A DNA stretch of 64,000 bases from Paenibacillus silvestris (GCF_009882985.1 NZ_WTUZ01000020.1:619353-683352); one strand, 5' to 3'. Numbered from the stretch's first letter, positions 42,027-51,878 are shown. The notes: a model not told the origin generated them from the sequence alone. Program-made: numbers and translations.

Positions 42027-44702
42027 TCAAGAAATCAGCTTCGTCTGCTTTGCCTTTTCGGCTACACGCTTCGTATAGCCGCTGAGCGGCTTTTTCAGAG
42101 CTAACGCCACTAAATAACACACCACAATAAACATCAACAGAAAGATAACATCCTCCAGCACTACCCAAAACAGCATCCCGCCTACAGCCTCGCGCAGCAC
42201 CCCAACCGCATAAGTAAACGGCACGAACGGATTCACCTTTTGAAAAAACGTGGAAGCTGTGCTCACCGGGAATGTCCCTCCCGAGCTCGAGAATTGCAGC
42301 ACTAGAAAAATAATCGCGATACCTTTGCCGATATTGCCAAATACCGAGACCAATGTATACGTGATTGTAATGAACACAATGCTGATAAGCAGCGCAAAAA
42401 TAACAAACCAAATCTTATCCACAACATACGTTCCCAAAATAAAAATATCCCCAATGGTGACAATTAGCGCTTGAAACAACCCAACAGTCAGGAAGATCAT
42501 CATTCGTCCAAAATAAATATGATGCGTCTTATATATACCATCCAAGTTATCCACATCTACTCTCATGAGAGAGACAAGCAGCATCGCCCCTACCCACAAC
42601 GAAAGCGTTGTGTAAAAAGGCGACATCGCCGATCCGTAGTTCGGAATGGGAAATCTTTTGTCCTCTTTGATCAGCACCGGATTAGAGAGAAAATCACTTT
42701 GCTTCTGTATGTCATTCTGAAGAAGGCGAAGCACCTCCTCGACGCTGCCGCTTCCTTGAACTTTGCGTATCTGGTCCGCCGCCTTGTGGACAGCCTCTTC
42801 GAAGGCCGGCAGATCGCTGCGCACAAGATTAGCCGCTAGATGAACGGCATCCTCCACTTCGGGCAGCTTGGTCTGGTACAGATCCGCTACTTTGCGGATC
42901 TCCTCCTCCGCCGCCGGCAAGTCGTTGCGTATAAAATCCGCTGCCGTATGCAGCTTCTGCTCAACCCGCGGCAAGTCATTGCGGATGAAAGGAGCCGCCT
43001 CATTGATGCCGCTGGTGAACGCATCCAGCTTGCTTTGAAGCGTCGATGATGCTTCGTGTACCTTCGCCCGGATGTCCGGAAGCTCCTTCTGCAGGGTATC
43101 CAGCTGCGTCTGAGCATAATGAATGCCATCCTGCGCATCCGTCAGAATCGCTTTGATATTAGGAAGCTGCGTCTTCAATGTTTGAAGCGCGCCTCCTGCA
43201 TTCTGGGCGATGGACTGGGTTTGCGCCAGGGCTTTGGTCATATTCGGCACAATCTCCGAATCATATCTAGCGAGAATGCTGCCTAGCGCAGCACTTGCTT
43301 CTTTGGACAACGTGTTCAAGTTATTCACGATGTCTTTAGCCGGCTTCTCGCCGCGCCCGATAGCGCTTTGCAGCTTATTCAGGGCTTGAATTTGATTAGC
43401 CATATTCGTTTGAAGACCCGTCAACTTAGAGATGGTATCCGTGAACGGGCTATTAGGTACATTCGTGTTCAAACGAGTGAACACATCAATCGTGTTATCC
43501 AGCACAGCTGCGCCGGACGTGACGCGTTCAGACAGAAGAGCTATAGCCGCCAATGCTTTCTGCGGGTCGAGGTTTACATCCTGCAGCACCCCAGTAAGCT
43601 GCGTGGCAGCATCCGCCGTTTGTTGCAGTAGGGTCAGATTTTGCTTCACCACGGGGATTACAGTTTGGAAAGCAGCCTCATTCTTTTGTAAAAAACTCGT
43701 GAGCGCATCAGCGAAAGCAGCTCCCTGTGTCGCAATCGCGTCAATTTTCGGCAGCGTGTTCAGGGCAGCACTCACGATTTCATCGGCATTGCGCGATTTA
43801 TCAATTGCGGTATTCAGCACCTCCTCCACTTTGCCGAAATTCTGATCCAGCTCCGCCACACGACTCGCAGCCTTCTGAATCTCAGGCAGCTTCTGTTGAA
43901 TAAGCAGCACTTCCTGCGCAACCGCCTGAATCTGCGGCCAGCGTTCTTCAATCTTCAAAACCGTATCCGCCGCTTGGTTAATCTCCGGGATTTTCTCTTC
44001 AAGCTGAACGATCTTTTGCCCTTTTTCTTTGAGCTCAGGCAGCTTCTGCTCTAGTTCAATCGCTTTTTCGCCCATCGTCGCAATTTCGGGCAGTCGATTC
44101 TCCAGCTCCAATATTTTGGACTCCATATTGCGAATCGTGGGCAACTCTTTTTCAATATCAATGCCGATTTCCTTCATTCGAGTCAGAATCGAGCTGCTTA
44201 CTGTCTTGATAAAATTCTCACTGATCTGCTGAGTGACATTGGACGCACCTTTGCTTGTAATTTTGGGCGCGACAGCATTGATTTTCTCATTCACGGTATA
44301 AATGATTTCGGGCTTCTCCATCGTGCCATCCACAATACTCGTAATTTTTCGTGAGAAGTCCTCGGGAATAATTAAGCTCGCGTAATAATCACCGCGTTCT
44401 ACACCATTCAGCGCCGTTTCTTCATCCACAAAAGTCCAGCCCAGCGTATGATTTTCTTTTAAATTATCCACAACCTCGTTTCCGATGTTAATGGTTTTAT
44501 CCTCAATCTTTGCCCCTTGATCGTTGCTTGTTACCGCGATTTTGATTCCCGAGGTATTGGCATAAGGATCCCACATCGCCTCTAGGTTAATCCAAGCATA
44601 CACAGACGGCAGAATGGCAAGCGCGATCATGAGAAACAGACCTGTGGGCACCCTCCACAAGTTGATTAGATCCGTCCGATAGATGCTGAAAATCTTCTTC
44701 AT
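42027..44702 (-). CDS. YhgE/Pip-family membrane protein with long coiled-coil ectodomain
   Basis: 891 residues from ATG 44702 (GGGGTAAGG upstream; a longer frame lacks a site). One N-terminal helix with KKIFSIYRTDLINLWRVPTG, a YhgE/Pip ectodomain, a coiled-coil stretch with a roughly 22-residue repeat of LExKLPEL type (about residues 185-290), further coiled segments, and five C-terminal ABC-2-like helices. Members are phage-infection receptors (Pip) or parts of ESX/type VII secretion (EsaA-like). No ESX genes are near. Envelope protein of unknown exact function. Confidence 0.85.
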   Translation of the reverse strand: MKKIFSIYRTDLINLWRVPTGLFLMIALAILPSVYAWINLEAMWDPYANTSGIKIAVTSNDQGAKIEDKTINIGNEVVDNLKENHTLGWTFVDEETALNGVERGDYYASLIIPEDFSRKITSIVDGTMEKPEIIYTVNEKINAVAPKITSKGASNVTQQISENFIKTVSSSILTRMKEIGIDIEKELPTIRNMESKILELENRLPEIATMGEKAIELEQKLPELKEKGQKIVQLEEKIPEINQAADTVLKIEERWPQIQAVAQEVLLIQQKLPEIQKAASRVAELDQNFGKVEEVLNTAIDKSRNADEIVSAALNTLPKIDAIATQGAAFADALTSFLQKNEAAFQTVIPVVKQNLTLLQQTADAATQLTGVLQDVNLDPQKALAAIALLSERVTSGAAVLDNTIDVFTRLNTNVPNSPFTDTISKLTGLQTNMANQIQALNKLQSAIGRGEKPAKDIVNNLNTLSKEASAALGSILARYDSEIVPNMTKALAQTQSIAQNAGGALQTLKTQLPNIKAILTDAQDGIHYAQTQLDTLQKELPDIRAKVHEASSTLQSKLDAFTSGINEAAPFIRNDLPRVEQKLHTAADFIRNDLPAAEEEIRKVADLYQTKLPEVEDAVHLAANLVRSDLPAFEEAVHKAADQIRKVQGSGSVEEVLRLLQNDIQKQSDFLSNPVLIKEDKRFPIPNYGSAMSPFYTTLSLWVGAMLLVSLMRVDVDNLDGIYKTHHIYFGRMMIFLTVGLFQALIVTIGDIFILGTYVVDKIWFVIFALLISIVFITITYTLVSVFGNIGKGIAIIFLVLQFSSSGGTFPVSTASTFFQKVNPFVPFTYAVGVLREAVGGMLFWVVLEDVIFLLMFIVVCYLVALALKKPLSGYTKRVAEKAKQTKLIS

Positions 44703-44806
44703 CCTTACCCCGCCTATCCATTCGCATTTGGTTATTAATGTAACCTGACAGTCTCCTACGCATTCAAAATAGTACCAAATACATGGCATTTCAGCAACTA
44801 CTCCCA

Positions 44807-44907
44807 TGTGGATAACTTAATCTGTGGATATGTGCACAGAATGCGTCAAGCCTTATGCACAGCATGATTTGTGGACATGTTGATACTGTGGGTAATTTTG
44901 TGGATAA
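44807..44907. other. Cluster of six DnaA-box-like nonamers
   Basis: TGTGGATAA at 44807-44815 and 44899-44907 are perfect DnaA boxes (reverse of TTATCCACA). TGTGGATAT (44823), TGTGGACAT (44870) and TGTGGGTAA (44887) differ by one or two bases, and TTATGCACA (44854-44862) fits the relaxed consensus in the other orientation. The cluster lies in the leader of the YhgE/Pip gene. DnaA titration or transcription control is inferred; no dnaA, dnaN or AT-rich unwinding element accompanies it. Confidence 0.7.
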
Positions 44908-44931
44908 GTGATTTTAAGGTGTAAATAATGC

Positions 44932-45223
44932 TGAAAAAGAGGGAGGGCAGGCGCTGGGTGGCGGTGAACACGGAAGGAGGAAAAGTGGATGAGTGCGGCG
45001 CTGGGTGATAGGCGGTATGGCAAAGGGACGGCGCGAGGGACAGAGTGAGTGGCCTAGAGCGGGAGTAAATGAGGGGGGAAGCTCCAGAGGAAAGCAGGGC
45101 GGATATGCTGGGCGATGCATAGGACAAACTCAGGCAAAACGCGGGACAAGTTCAGGGCAAATCACGGGAAGTGGTGCCGTGCGGGTGTAAAAAAGCATAC
45201 CAGTGTTTGAAAAAGAGGGAGGG
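44932..45223. repeat. 16-bp direct repeats flanking G-rich non-coding segment
   Basis: TGAAAAAGAGGGAGGG occurs at 44932-44947 and 45208-45223. The 260 bases between are G-rich on the plus strand, contain no supported gene and differ in composition from both sides. Apart from this and the DnaA boxes I see nothing in 44703-45257. Confidence 0.6.
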
Positions 45224-45257
45224 ACTTCCGAGCTAGGTCATCTTGCTTCATTAAGAA

Positions 45258-45287
45258 ACATGAAAAGCGCGCATAGTCCATGCGCGC
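45258..45287 (-). terminator. Terminator of SRPBCC/ArsR operon
   Basis: GCGCGCA pairs with TGCGCGC (45267-45287), with TTTTC on the minus strand after it. Confidence 0.75.
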
Positions 45288-45309
45288 CGCTAAAGAATTT
45301 ATGTACATG

Positions 45310-45750
45310 TCACTTAGCATGTTCAGATGACGAGACGCCCTCGGCTGCCAACTGAATACGTGGCAGAAAATGCGTCCAACCTTTTACATGATCAGCAATT
45401 TCTGCTGCAGGAAGGTCATAGTGCGTGAACTCTAAAAGAGTGCCATTATCCTTAGGCGTCAGTTTAAATTCAACTGTACTGGAACCTGGAGGGACAGCCT
45501 TGGAGCGCTCCCATCCCCATGTCATAACTACTTTCTCGTTGGGAGTAATCTCTTTGTACTCACCCATCGCAACGTCACTGCCGTTCAAATCGATACGAAA
45601 TTTGCCCCCAATGCTAGGGTCTAGCAGAACGTTTTGTCCCATCCAACGAACTAATTTATCCGGATCCGTAAAAAACGAAAACAAGGTCTCTGGGCGGCAT
45701 GCGATAAAAATTTCCTTTTTAATTGCCTCGTTATTGTTCATTGTTTCCAT
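45310..45750 (-). CDS. SRPBCC (AHSA1-like) domain protein
   Basis: A 146-residue START-like protein: EIFIACRPETLFSFFTDPDK, KLVRWMGQNVLLDP, GGKFRIDL and a C-terminal GWTHFLPRIQLAAEG helix. Overlaps the upstream ArsR gene by 20 bases and so is coupled to it. ArsR/SRPBCC pairs are common in Bacillota and thought to respond to small hydrophobic ligands or stress; ligand unknown. Confidence 0.85.
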   Translation of the reverse strand: METMNNNEAIKKEIFIACRPETLFSFFTDPDKLVRWMGQNVLLDPSIGGKFRIDLNGSDVAMGEYKEITPNEKVVMTWGWERSKAVPPGSSTVEFKLTPKDNGTLLEFTHYDLPAAEIADHVKGWTHFLPRIQLAAEGVSSSEHAK

Positions 45751-46057
45751 GTTTTCTTCTCTCCTCTTCTTCTGCCGCTTCTTTCAGGCGCAGCAAGCTA
45801 TGATCCCAGAAGCTCTCAATGTATTGCATCAACTCGGCGAACCCTTCCCTCCTAATCCCATAAAATCGTTTGGTGCCTGCCCGCCGAACAACGACGAGCC
45901 CAGCTTCTTCAAGAACCTTGAGATGCTGTGAAATTGCCGGTGCTGAAATATCAAAATGCGAAGCAATGGCGCTAGAGGTCAGCTCCTCATCACGGACGAG
46001 ATGTAAAATATCTCGACGCCTTGGTTCCGTTATCGCTTGAATGGCTTTATCGATCAT
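45731..46057 (-). CDS. ArsR-family repressor
   Basis: A 108-residue winged helix: RRDILHLVRDEELTSSAIAS, SAPAISQHLKVLEEAGLVVV and GTKRFYGIRREG. No metal-binding cysteines, so the signal is not a classical heavy metal. A perfect 40-bp palindrome immediately upstream (46070-46109) is the likely autoregulatory operator. Cotranscribed with the overlapping SRPBCC gene. Confidence 0.9.
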   Translation of the reverse strand: MIDKAIQAITEPRRRDILHLVRDEELTSSAIASHFDISAPAISQHLKVLEEAGLVVVRRAGTKRFYGIRREGFAELMQYIESFWDHSLLRLKEAAEEEERRKHGNNEQ

Positions 46058-46069
46058 ATTAATAATTTA

Positions 46070-46109
46070 GCACGCACTTAATTAAGTGTCAACTTAATTA
46101 AGTGCGTGC
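46070..46109. promoter_or_regulatory. 40-bp palindromic operator of the ArsR gene
   Basis: Perfect 18-bp inverted repeat with 4-base centre: GCACGCACTTAATTAAGT, GTCA, then its complement. It ends 12 bases before the ArsR start and covers the expected promoter. Confidence 0.8.
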
Positions 46110-46156
46110 TTTAATGAATAAATGGAATCAAGGTAAACAAGCCATGCAGCTACGAC

Positions 46157-46186
46157 AAAAAGCCCCTTCGTATGAAGGGGCTTTTT
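46157..46186. terminator. Bidirectional terminator near the end of the guanidine operon
   Basis: AAAAAGCCCCTTC pairs with GAAGGGGCTTTTT around GTAT. The only reading gene that approaches it is the allophanate hydrolase on the minus strand, 200 bases away. Confidence 0.85.
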
Positions 46187-46224
46187 AGCCGCTGTAACAT
46201 CAACACTTCAAGTAGCCACCATTC

Positions 46225-46356
46225 GTAGCGGACTCAGCAGCCGTTATTATGCCAATAACAGCGATAATTGAGGTGCTATCGGACTGAGATGACGTTATTC
46301 ATTTTGTCGCTGTTACAGGCAACTTCACAGTTATTAACAGCACCTGAGTCCGATAG
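46225..46356. repeat. Intergenic repeat, CGGACTCAG family (three units)
   Basis: Plus units around CGGACTCAG (46229) and CGGACTGAG (46280), 51 bp apart, each followed by a GTTATT; a minus unit ends in CTGAGTCCG (46344-46352). Related to the AGCGGACTC part of the repeats at 24937 and 56283. A fourth unit is not clear. Confidence 0.65.
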
Positions 46357-46385
46357 ATGACTAATCCCTCCCGAGCTCACCAGCC

Positions 46386-48218
46386 TTACAGCGGCACCAC
46401 TTGGCGCCAGCCGCCAAGCGCCGTCACATCTTCCGCGCCTGCTGCCGCGTAAGCCTCACAAACAAAACCCGGGACCTCCGTGCCGTCCCGGAGCTCAACC
46501 TTACCGATCCCCAGCGGAGCTGGGATCGCTGCCGCAAAGCCGCCGAATGCCTCCAGCGGCATTTCCCAAACCTCCAGGGCGATCGCTGCGCCGCCCTGCT
46601 CCTGCTTCACGAGCCCCGGCTTCGCCGGCGTGGTCGGCAGCTTCACGAGGCTGTACTTCGCTGCGGTCTCATCCTCACGGATGAACCGCGCTCCACAGCC
46701 TAGCATCTGCTTCTCCAGCGGGTAGCCACGCATGTGTAAGCCGCAGACCGCGACGAGCGTCGTAGCCTGCGCTGCCGCTGCACTTGCTCCGCTATCGGCG
46801 GACACCGATGCGCCTTCGCTCGCGCTAGCAGCCTCGCTTGCCGCGCTCGCCCCAGCCAAGATCAGCTCGGCTGCGCCGCAGATCAAGCTCTCCTCTTCGG
46901 CGATCCCGAAGAGGGTGATGCCAAAAGGCGTCAGCGGAGCCGCATCGCCCGCCGGCACAGCAACCGCACACCAATCCAGCAAATTGCAATGATTGGTGTA
47001 GCGCCCCATCTCCCGATTCGTCTGAATCGGGTCAGCGAGCACCTGCTCGCGGGTCCATGTGCCCCCGCAAGTTGGCATAACAAGCACCGCGCCTTGCAGC
47101 AGCTTGCGCGCTTCCAGCTTGAAGCGCTGCAGCTTATGCATCGCCTGGAACACCGATGCGGCGTCGTATTCCGCCGCAGAGCCGGAACGGAGAATCTGTT
47201 CTGTCACGGGATAAGCAATCCCCGGATTCGCCTCAATAAAACTACCCAAAGCTGCCCAGCGCTCAGCGACCCACGGCCCTTCGTATAGAATTGCCGCAGC
47301 TTGGGAGAACATCGTAACATCTACGTAAGCGATAGGGAGTTTCAGCTCTTTTAATTGTTCCACGGCTCTTTCCCATGCCGCTTCATACTCCGCGGCATAA
47401 GGCCCATAGAACCCAAGCGGGCCGTCCGGCAGCAATAACGTCTGCGGAAGCTGAGACGCGCCTCGACTCACGCTGCGCGACCACGGATCATCGCCGTGAA
47501 GACCACGCGCAGCGCTATCTACAGCAAGTGCGTCATCCAAGCTGTGCGCAAAGACGGTTACACAGTCTAAACTCGCACAGGCTGGTACGACTCCTTTGGT
47601 TGGCCATGCGCCGAGACTCGGCTTGTAGCCAACCAGTCTGTTCAGCGCAGCCGGCACGCGGCCAGAGCCTGCTGTGTCCGTGCCAAGCGAGAAAGCCGCT
47701 TGGCCGCGAGCCACAGCAACGGCGGAGCCTGAGCTCGAGCCGCCGCTGATCAGTTCCGGACGCAGCGCGTTGTGCGCGTCACCGTAAGGGCTTCTCGCGC
47801 CGACGAGTCCTGTCGCGAATTGATCCAAATTCGTTTTGCCGACCGGGATCGCTCCTGCGGCAATTAATCTTTCCACGACGCCTGCGTGCTCCGAGGGCGT
47901 ATAGGCATACGCCTCGCAGCCTGCCGTCGTCGGCACCCCAGCCAGATCAATGTTATCCTTGATCGCAAAGGGAACCCCCCACAGCGGCGCATCCGCCGGA
48001 TTCAACTCAGCCAATCCGTCCAAATACGGCTGAATGAGCGCCATAGAAGGCGGCGTAATCCAGAGGTTCATTTCCGCGTCGTCCGCTGCGCGCTTTACAA
48101 TAGACGCAATAACCTCTTGCGGTGTCAATTCTTCTTTAGCATATTTATCCTGCAGCCAAGAAACCGTAAGTTCTAGAGGAAGCTCCCTAAGAACGCCATT
48201 CTCCCTAATCTTTGTCAT
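46386..48218 (-). CDS. atzF: Allophanate hydrolase
   Basis: A 610-residue enzyme. Amidase-signature triad: Lys87 in [11 protein letters not shown], the cis-Ser in SGGSSSGSA (about 159-165) and nucleophile Ser185 in [10 protein letters not shown]. The C-terminal 130 residues form the second catalytic domain that decarboxylates. It converts allophanate to ammonium and carbon dioxide, the last step of guanidine or urea breakdown here. Unusual: an Ala/Ser-rich stretch of about 35 residues ([19 protein letters not shown] and on) links the two domains. 16 bases after the carboxylase gene. Confidence 0.9.
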   Translation of the reverse strand: MTKIRENGVLRELPLELTVSWLQDKYAKEELTPQEVIASIVKRAADDAEMNLWITPPSMALIQPYLDGLAELNPADAPLWGVPFAIKDNIDLAGVPTTAGCEAYAYTPSEHAGVVERLIAAGAIPVGKTNLDQFATGLVGARSPYGDAHNALRPELISGGSSSGSAVAVARGQAAFSLGTDTAGSGRVPAALNRLVGYKPSLGAWPTKGVVPACASLDCVTVFAHSLDDALAVDSAARGLHGDDPWSRSVSRGASQLPQTLLLPDGPLGFYGPYAAEYEAAWERAVEQLKELKLPIAYVDVTMFSQAAAILYEGPWVAERWAALGSFIEANPGIAYPVTEQILRSGSAAEYDAASVFQAMHKLQRFKLEARKLLQGAVLVMPTCGGTWTREQVLADPIQTNREMGRYTNHCNLLDWCAVAVPAGDAAPLTPFGITLFGIAEEESLICGAAELILAGASAASEAASASEGASVSADSGASAAAAQATTLVAVCGLHMRGYPLEKQMLGCGARFIREDETAAKYSLVKLPTTPAKPGLVKQEQGGAAIALEVWEMPLEAFGGFAAAIPAPLGIGKVELRDGTEVPGFVCEAYAAAGAEDVTALGGWRQVVPL

Positions 48219-48234
48219 CTACAAACACCTCTCC

Positions 48235-51200
48235 TTAAGCAGATTGGGCAATTCCAAGAATGAGCTGCCCTGCATGAACTTGATCCCCTGGCTTCACTTG
48301 AATCATTGAAACATAACCATCGCAAGGAGCGTGCTGAGGGAACTCCATTTTCATACTTTCGAGAATAGCTAATTGATCGCCCTTCTTCACTTGCTCGCCT
48401 GGTGAAACAAGCACTTTCCACACGCTCCCCGGCATAATTCCGCGCACAGCGACTGTACCTGCCGGCAGTTCATCTTCAGGTTGTTCACTTGCCGTTTCTT
48501 GTTCAGATACGTACTCCGCTAAACCTTTCGCTTTCCAGCTCTCCCGCTCTTCGTTGAACGCGATTTGCTGCTGCTTGCGGAACGTTGCTGCGCTTTCTTC
48601 TATAGAACCCAGGAATTGCAGGTATTCGCCTAAATCAAAGGTCGTCTCCTGAATATCCGCTTCATAACGGCCACGCGGGAAGTCTTCACGGAGCTGGAGC
48701 AGTTCCTCAGCACTCACTTCATAAAACTGAATTTGGTCAAAAAATCTCAGCAACCACGGCTTACCCGCCTTAAAGCTCTCCGTTGAGCGCAGTCGGTTCC
48801 ACATCTGAATCGTACGCCCGACGAATTGATAGCCGCCTGGACCTTCCATCCCATACACACACATATAGGCTCCGCCAATACCGACGGCATTTTCCGGTGT
48901 CCACGTGCGTGCTGGATTATATTTTGTCGTCACTAAGCGGTGACGAGGGTCAACCGGTGTAGCGACAGGGGCACCCAAATACACGTCACCCAAGCCAAGC
49001 ACCAAGTAATTGGCGTCAAAAACAATCTTTTTCACATCATCAATCGAATCTAATCCATTAATACGCTGGATGAATTCTAGATTACTCGGACACCATGGAG
49101 CGTCAGGCCGGACCCCTTGTTGATAGCGCTGAATCGCCAGCTGAGTCGCCGGATCATCCCACGAAAGCGGCAAGCGCACAATACGCGATGGCACACGGAA
49201 TTCTTCAAGCGGAGGCAGCGCTGCGTCGATTTCCACAACTTTGGCGCATGCCTCACTCACGGTGATTTGGGTCGGATCAATATGGATTTGCAAGGAACGA
49301 ATGCCAGGCGTTAGATCGAGCACTGGAATCGAGCCACTCTCCACAATCGCTTGCATCAAAGCCTGCACTTGGAAGCGAAGCAGCAAATCCAGTTCAAGCT
49401 CACCGTATTCTACGAGCAAATTTTGATCGCCGCAGCAGCGAATGGTGATTGGGAATCTGCGATTAGCTGTTTCGTGGAACAGACGCGGATACTCCGGCGT
49501 AATCTCCTTATTCACAGTAGGAAGTGCCTCAAGGGTAATCCGCTCAAAATCTCCCTCACCGATCGCTTGCAAATTATTTTCTTGCCGCTCTCGCAAACCT
49601 CCCGCTTCCGAAAGTGTCAGCAGGTGGAACCGGATCGAATCACCAGGATGCAGCTGACCGAGCTTCCAGAACTCTGCCGAAGCCGTTGTTACCGGACAAA
49701 CGAATCCGCCGAGACTAGGACCATCCGGACCAAGCAAGATGGGCATATCCCCTGTTAAATCCAACGTACCTATGGCGTAGGCGTTATCGTGAATATTGGA
49801 AGGATGAAGTCCCGCTTCGCCGCCATCTTCACGCGTCCACAGCGGAGCTGGCCCCTTCAATCGAACACCAGTTCTTGATGAGTTAAAATGCACTTCCCAG
49901 CTTGTTTCTGTCAACTGCTCCAAGTACTCCGCTCGCAGGAATTCTCCTGTACAATGCGGTCCAGGAATGACGCCAATCGTCCATTCCCGTGTCATTTCCG
50001 GACGATGCTGCACAGCAAGCTCAGCTGCCTCTTGTACAGGGCTGCCGCCTGCGTTCACGCCAAGCACATCGCCTGTACGCAGTGCGCGACCGCCGTGTCC
50101 GCCGAAGCCGCCCAGCGTGAATGTCGAGGAGCTGCCAAGAATTTTCGGCATATCGAAACCTCCGCTGACCAACAGATAAGCCCGCATCCCTTCTTTCGCC
50201 TCGCCGAAGCTCAGCACTTGCCCACGAGCCGCAAATACCGGCTTATAGAGCACGACGGCTTCCCCATCCAGCTCCGCCTGCATATCTGCACCAGTAACGC
50301 AGAACCACAGATCACTGCGGAACTTGTAGGAACCTCCGCGCAGTGTCATTTCAAGTCCGGGGGCATCATCCGCATTGCCGAGCAGCTTGTTACCGATCCG
50401 GAACGAGAACGGATCCATTGGCCCGCAAGGCGGCACGCCCACGTCCCAGTGGCTGATCCGCCCAGGGAAGTCCTGTACCGTCGTTTGGATGCCGCCATCT
50501 ACGACTTCCAGCGCCCGTTCAACGGGCTCGAAGGTATTCAATAGCTGCGTGAAGACGTTCCCGTCTACGCAATCTTGTTCTTGCAATAACGCCTGCAAAT
50601 ATTGCAGATTCGTAGTAATTCCGTACATACGCGTCTCAGACAGCGCCTCGATCAATTTCTGGATGGCATCTAGACGGTCTGTGCCGTGGACAATGATTTT
50701 AGCCAGCATCGGATCGTATAAGGTAGTAACCGTTAAGCCATCCCTCACCCATGTTTCATTCCGTGCACCAGCCGAAAATACAGCCCGATCCAACTGCCCC
50801 GCGCTCGGACGGAACTGCTGCAGGCAATCCTCTGCGTAAATCCGCGCTTGCATACTGTGACCGATCGGCTTGCGAATGAGCGATTGGATGTCCGTCAACT
50901 CGTTTGCCGCTTCGCGCACCATCCACTCGACAAGATCAACCCCCAGCACTTCCTCCGTAACGCCATGTTCGACCTGAAGTCTCGTGTTCACTTCCAGGAA
51001 GTAGAACTCGCACGTTTCCGGGTCATACAAATATTCCACCGTCCCTGCGCTGCGGTAGCCGACTTCTGCTGCCAAACGCTTAGCCGAAGCAAACATCGCC
51101 TCGCGCACATCGTCCGATAGATTCGGAGCCGGGCTCTCTTCGATGACCTTCTGATTGCGGCGTTGGATCGAACAATCGCGCTCACCGAGCGTAACAACTT

Positions 51201-51855
51201 CCCCGAAGTTGTTACCGAAAATTTGCACCTCGACATGGCGCGCTCTGGCGATATATTTTTCAAGGAACATGCCGCCGTTTTTGAAATTTGTCTCTGCCAA
51301 ATGGCGCACACCATCATAAGCAGCCAATAACGCCGCCTCGTCCGCACAGACGCGCATGCCGATGCCGCCGCCTCCTGCTGTGCTTTTGAGAATAACCGGG
51401 TAACCAATCCGCGCAGCTTCTGTAAGCGCAGTTTCAAGCTCTGTGATAAGCGGCGTTCCCGGCAGCATAGGCACACCAGCTCTTTCCGCTATTTCGCGTG
51501 CCGAGTGCTTGAGTCCGAACATTTCCATTTGCTCCGGTGTAGGTCCGATGAATACTAAGCCATGATCGCGACAAGCACGTGCGAAATCAGCATTTTCACT
51601 GAGAAAGCCGTAGCCAGGATGTATCGCCTCAGCACCCGTTTCCAGCGCTGTTTTCAGAATCAACTCTGTATTCAAATAGCTTTCCTTCGCCGGCCCCTCG
51701 CCGATCAGAACAGCTTCATCCGCTCCATCCACATGCAGGCTATCTTGATCTGCTCCTGTATAAACAGCAACCGATGCCACCCCGAGCTTGCGCAATGTGC
51801 GCTCAATGCGTACAGCGATGGCACCACGATTAGCGATAAGTACTTTTGTAAACAT
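48235..51855 (-). CDS. Guanidine/urea carboxylase (biotin-dependent)
   Basis: 1206 residues from ATG 51855 (AAGGGGTG upstream; GTG 9 bases earlier is too close to the site). Domain order: biotin carboxylase (1-450, GYGFLSENADFARAC and GGGGIGM), AHS2/KipA-like and AHS1/KipI-like carboxyltransferase halves (about 455-1030), a linker helix region, and a biotinyl domain with AILESMKMEF where the Lys near 1169 carries biotin. Annotated in databases as urea carboxylase; under a guanidine-I riboswitch and next to DUF1989 proteins it is expected to carboxylate guanidine, the true role shown for this group. Substrate-deciding residues were not assigned. Confidence 0.88.
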   Translation of the reverse strand: MFTKVLIANRGAIAVRIERTLRKLGVASVAVYTGADQDSLHVDGADEAVLIGEGPAKESYLNTELILKTALETGAEAIHPGYGFLSENADFARACRDHGLVFIGPTPEQMEMFGLKHSAREIAERAGVPMLPGTPLITELETALTEAARIGYPVILKSTAGGGGIGMRVCADEAALLAAYDGVRHLAETNFKNGGMFLEKYIARARHVEVQIFGNNFGEVVTLGERDCSIQRRNQKVIEESPAPNLSDDVREAMFASAKRLAAEVGYRSAGTVEYLYDPETCEFYFLEVNTRLQVEHGVTEEVLGVDLVEWMVREAANELTDIQSLIRKPIGHSMQARIYAEDCLQQFRPSAGQLDRAVFSAGARNETWVRDGLTVTTLYDPMLAKIIVHGTDRLDAIQKLIEALSETRMYGITTNLQYLQALLQEQDCVDGNVFTQLLNTFEPVERALEVVDGGIQTTVQDFPGRISHWDVGVPPCGPMDPFSFRIGNKLLGNADDAPGLEMTLRGGSYKFRSDLWFCVTGADMQAELDGEAVVLYKPVFAARGQVLSFGEAKEGMRAYLLVSGGFDMPKILGSSSTFTLGGFGGHGGRALRTGDVLGVNAGGSPVQEAAELAVQHRPEMTREWTIGVIPGPHCTGEFLRAEYLEQLTETSWEVHFNSSRTGVRLKGPAPLWTREDGGEAGLHPSNIHDNAYAIGTLDLTGDMPILLGPDGPSLGGFVCPVTTASAEFWKLGQLHPGDSIRFHLLTLSEAGGLRERQENNLQAIGEGDFERITLEALPTVNKEITPEYPRLFHETANRRFPITIRCCGDQNLLVEYGELELDLLLRFQVQALMQAIVESGSIPVLDLTPGIRSLQIHIDPTQITVSEACAKVVEIDAALPPLEEFRVPSRIVRLPLSWDDPATQLAIQRYQQGVRPDAPWCPSNLEFIQRINGLDSIDDVKKIVFDANYLVLGLGDVYLGAPVATPVDPRHRLVTTKYNPARTWTPENAVGIGGAYMCVYGMEGPGGYQFVGRTIQMWNRLRSTESFKAGKPWLLRFFDQIQFYEVSAEELLQLREDFPRGRYEADIQETTFDLGEYLQFLGSIEESAATFRKQQQIAFNEERESWKAKGLAEYVSEQETASEQPEDELPAGTVAVRGIMPGSVWKVLVSPGEQVKKGDQLAILESMKMEFPQHAPCDGYVSMIQVKPGDQVHAGQLILGIAQSA

Positions 51856-51878
51856 CGTATCCACACCCCTTTGAATTT

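Noticed and set aside
44807-44907. DnaA-box cluster considered as oriC
   Set aside because: No dnaA, dnaN, rpmH or gyrase genes and no clear AT-rich unwinding region.
44846-45127. Open frames of 68-93 codons on the minus strand in the G-rich intergenic region
   Set aside because: Pro/Ser-rich low-complexity products, no ribosome binding sites, overlap the DnaA-box cluster.
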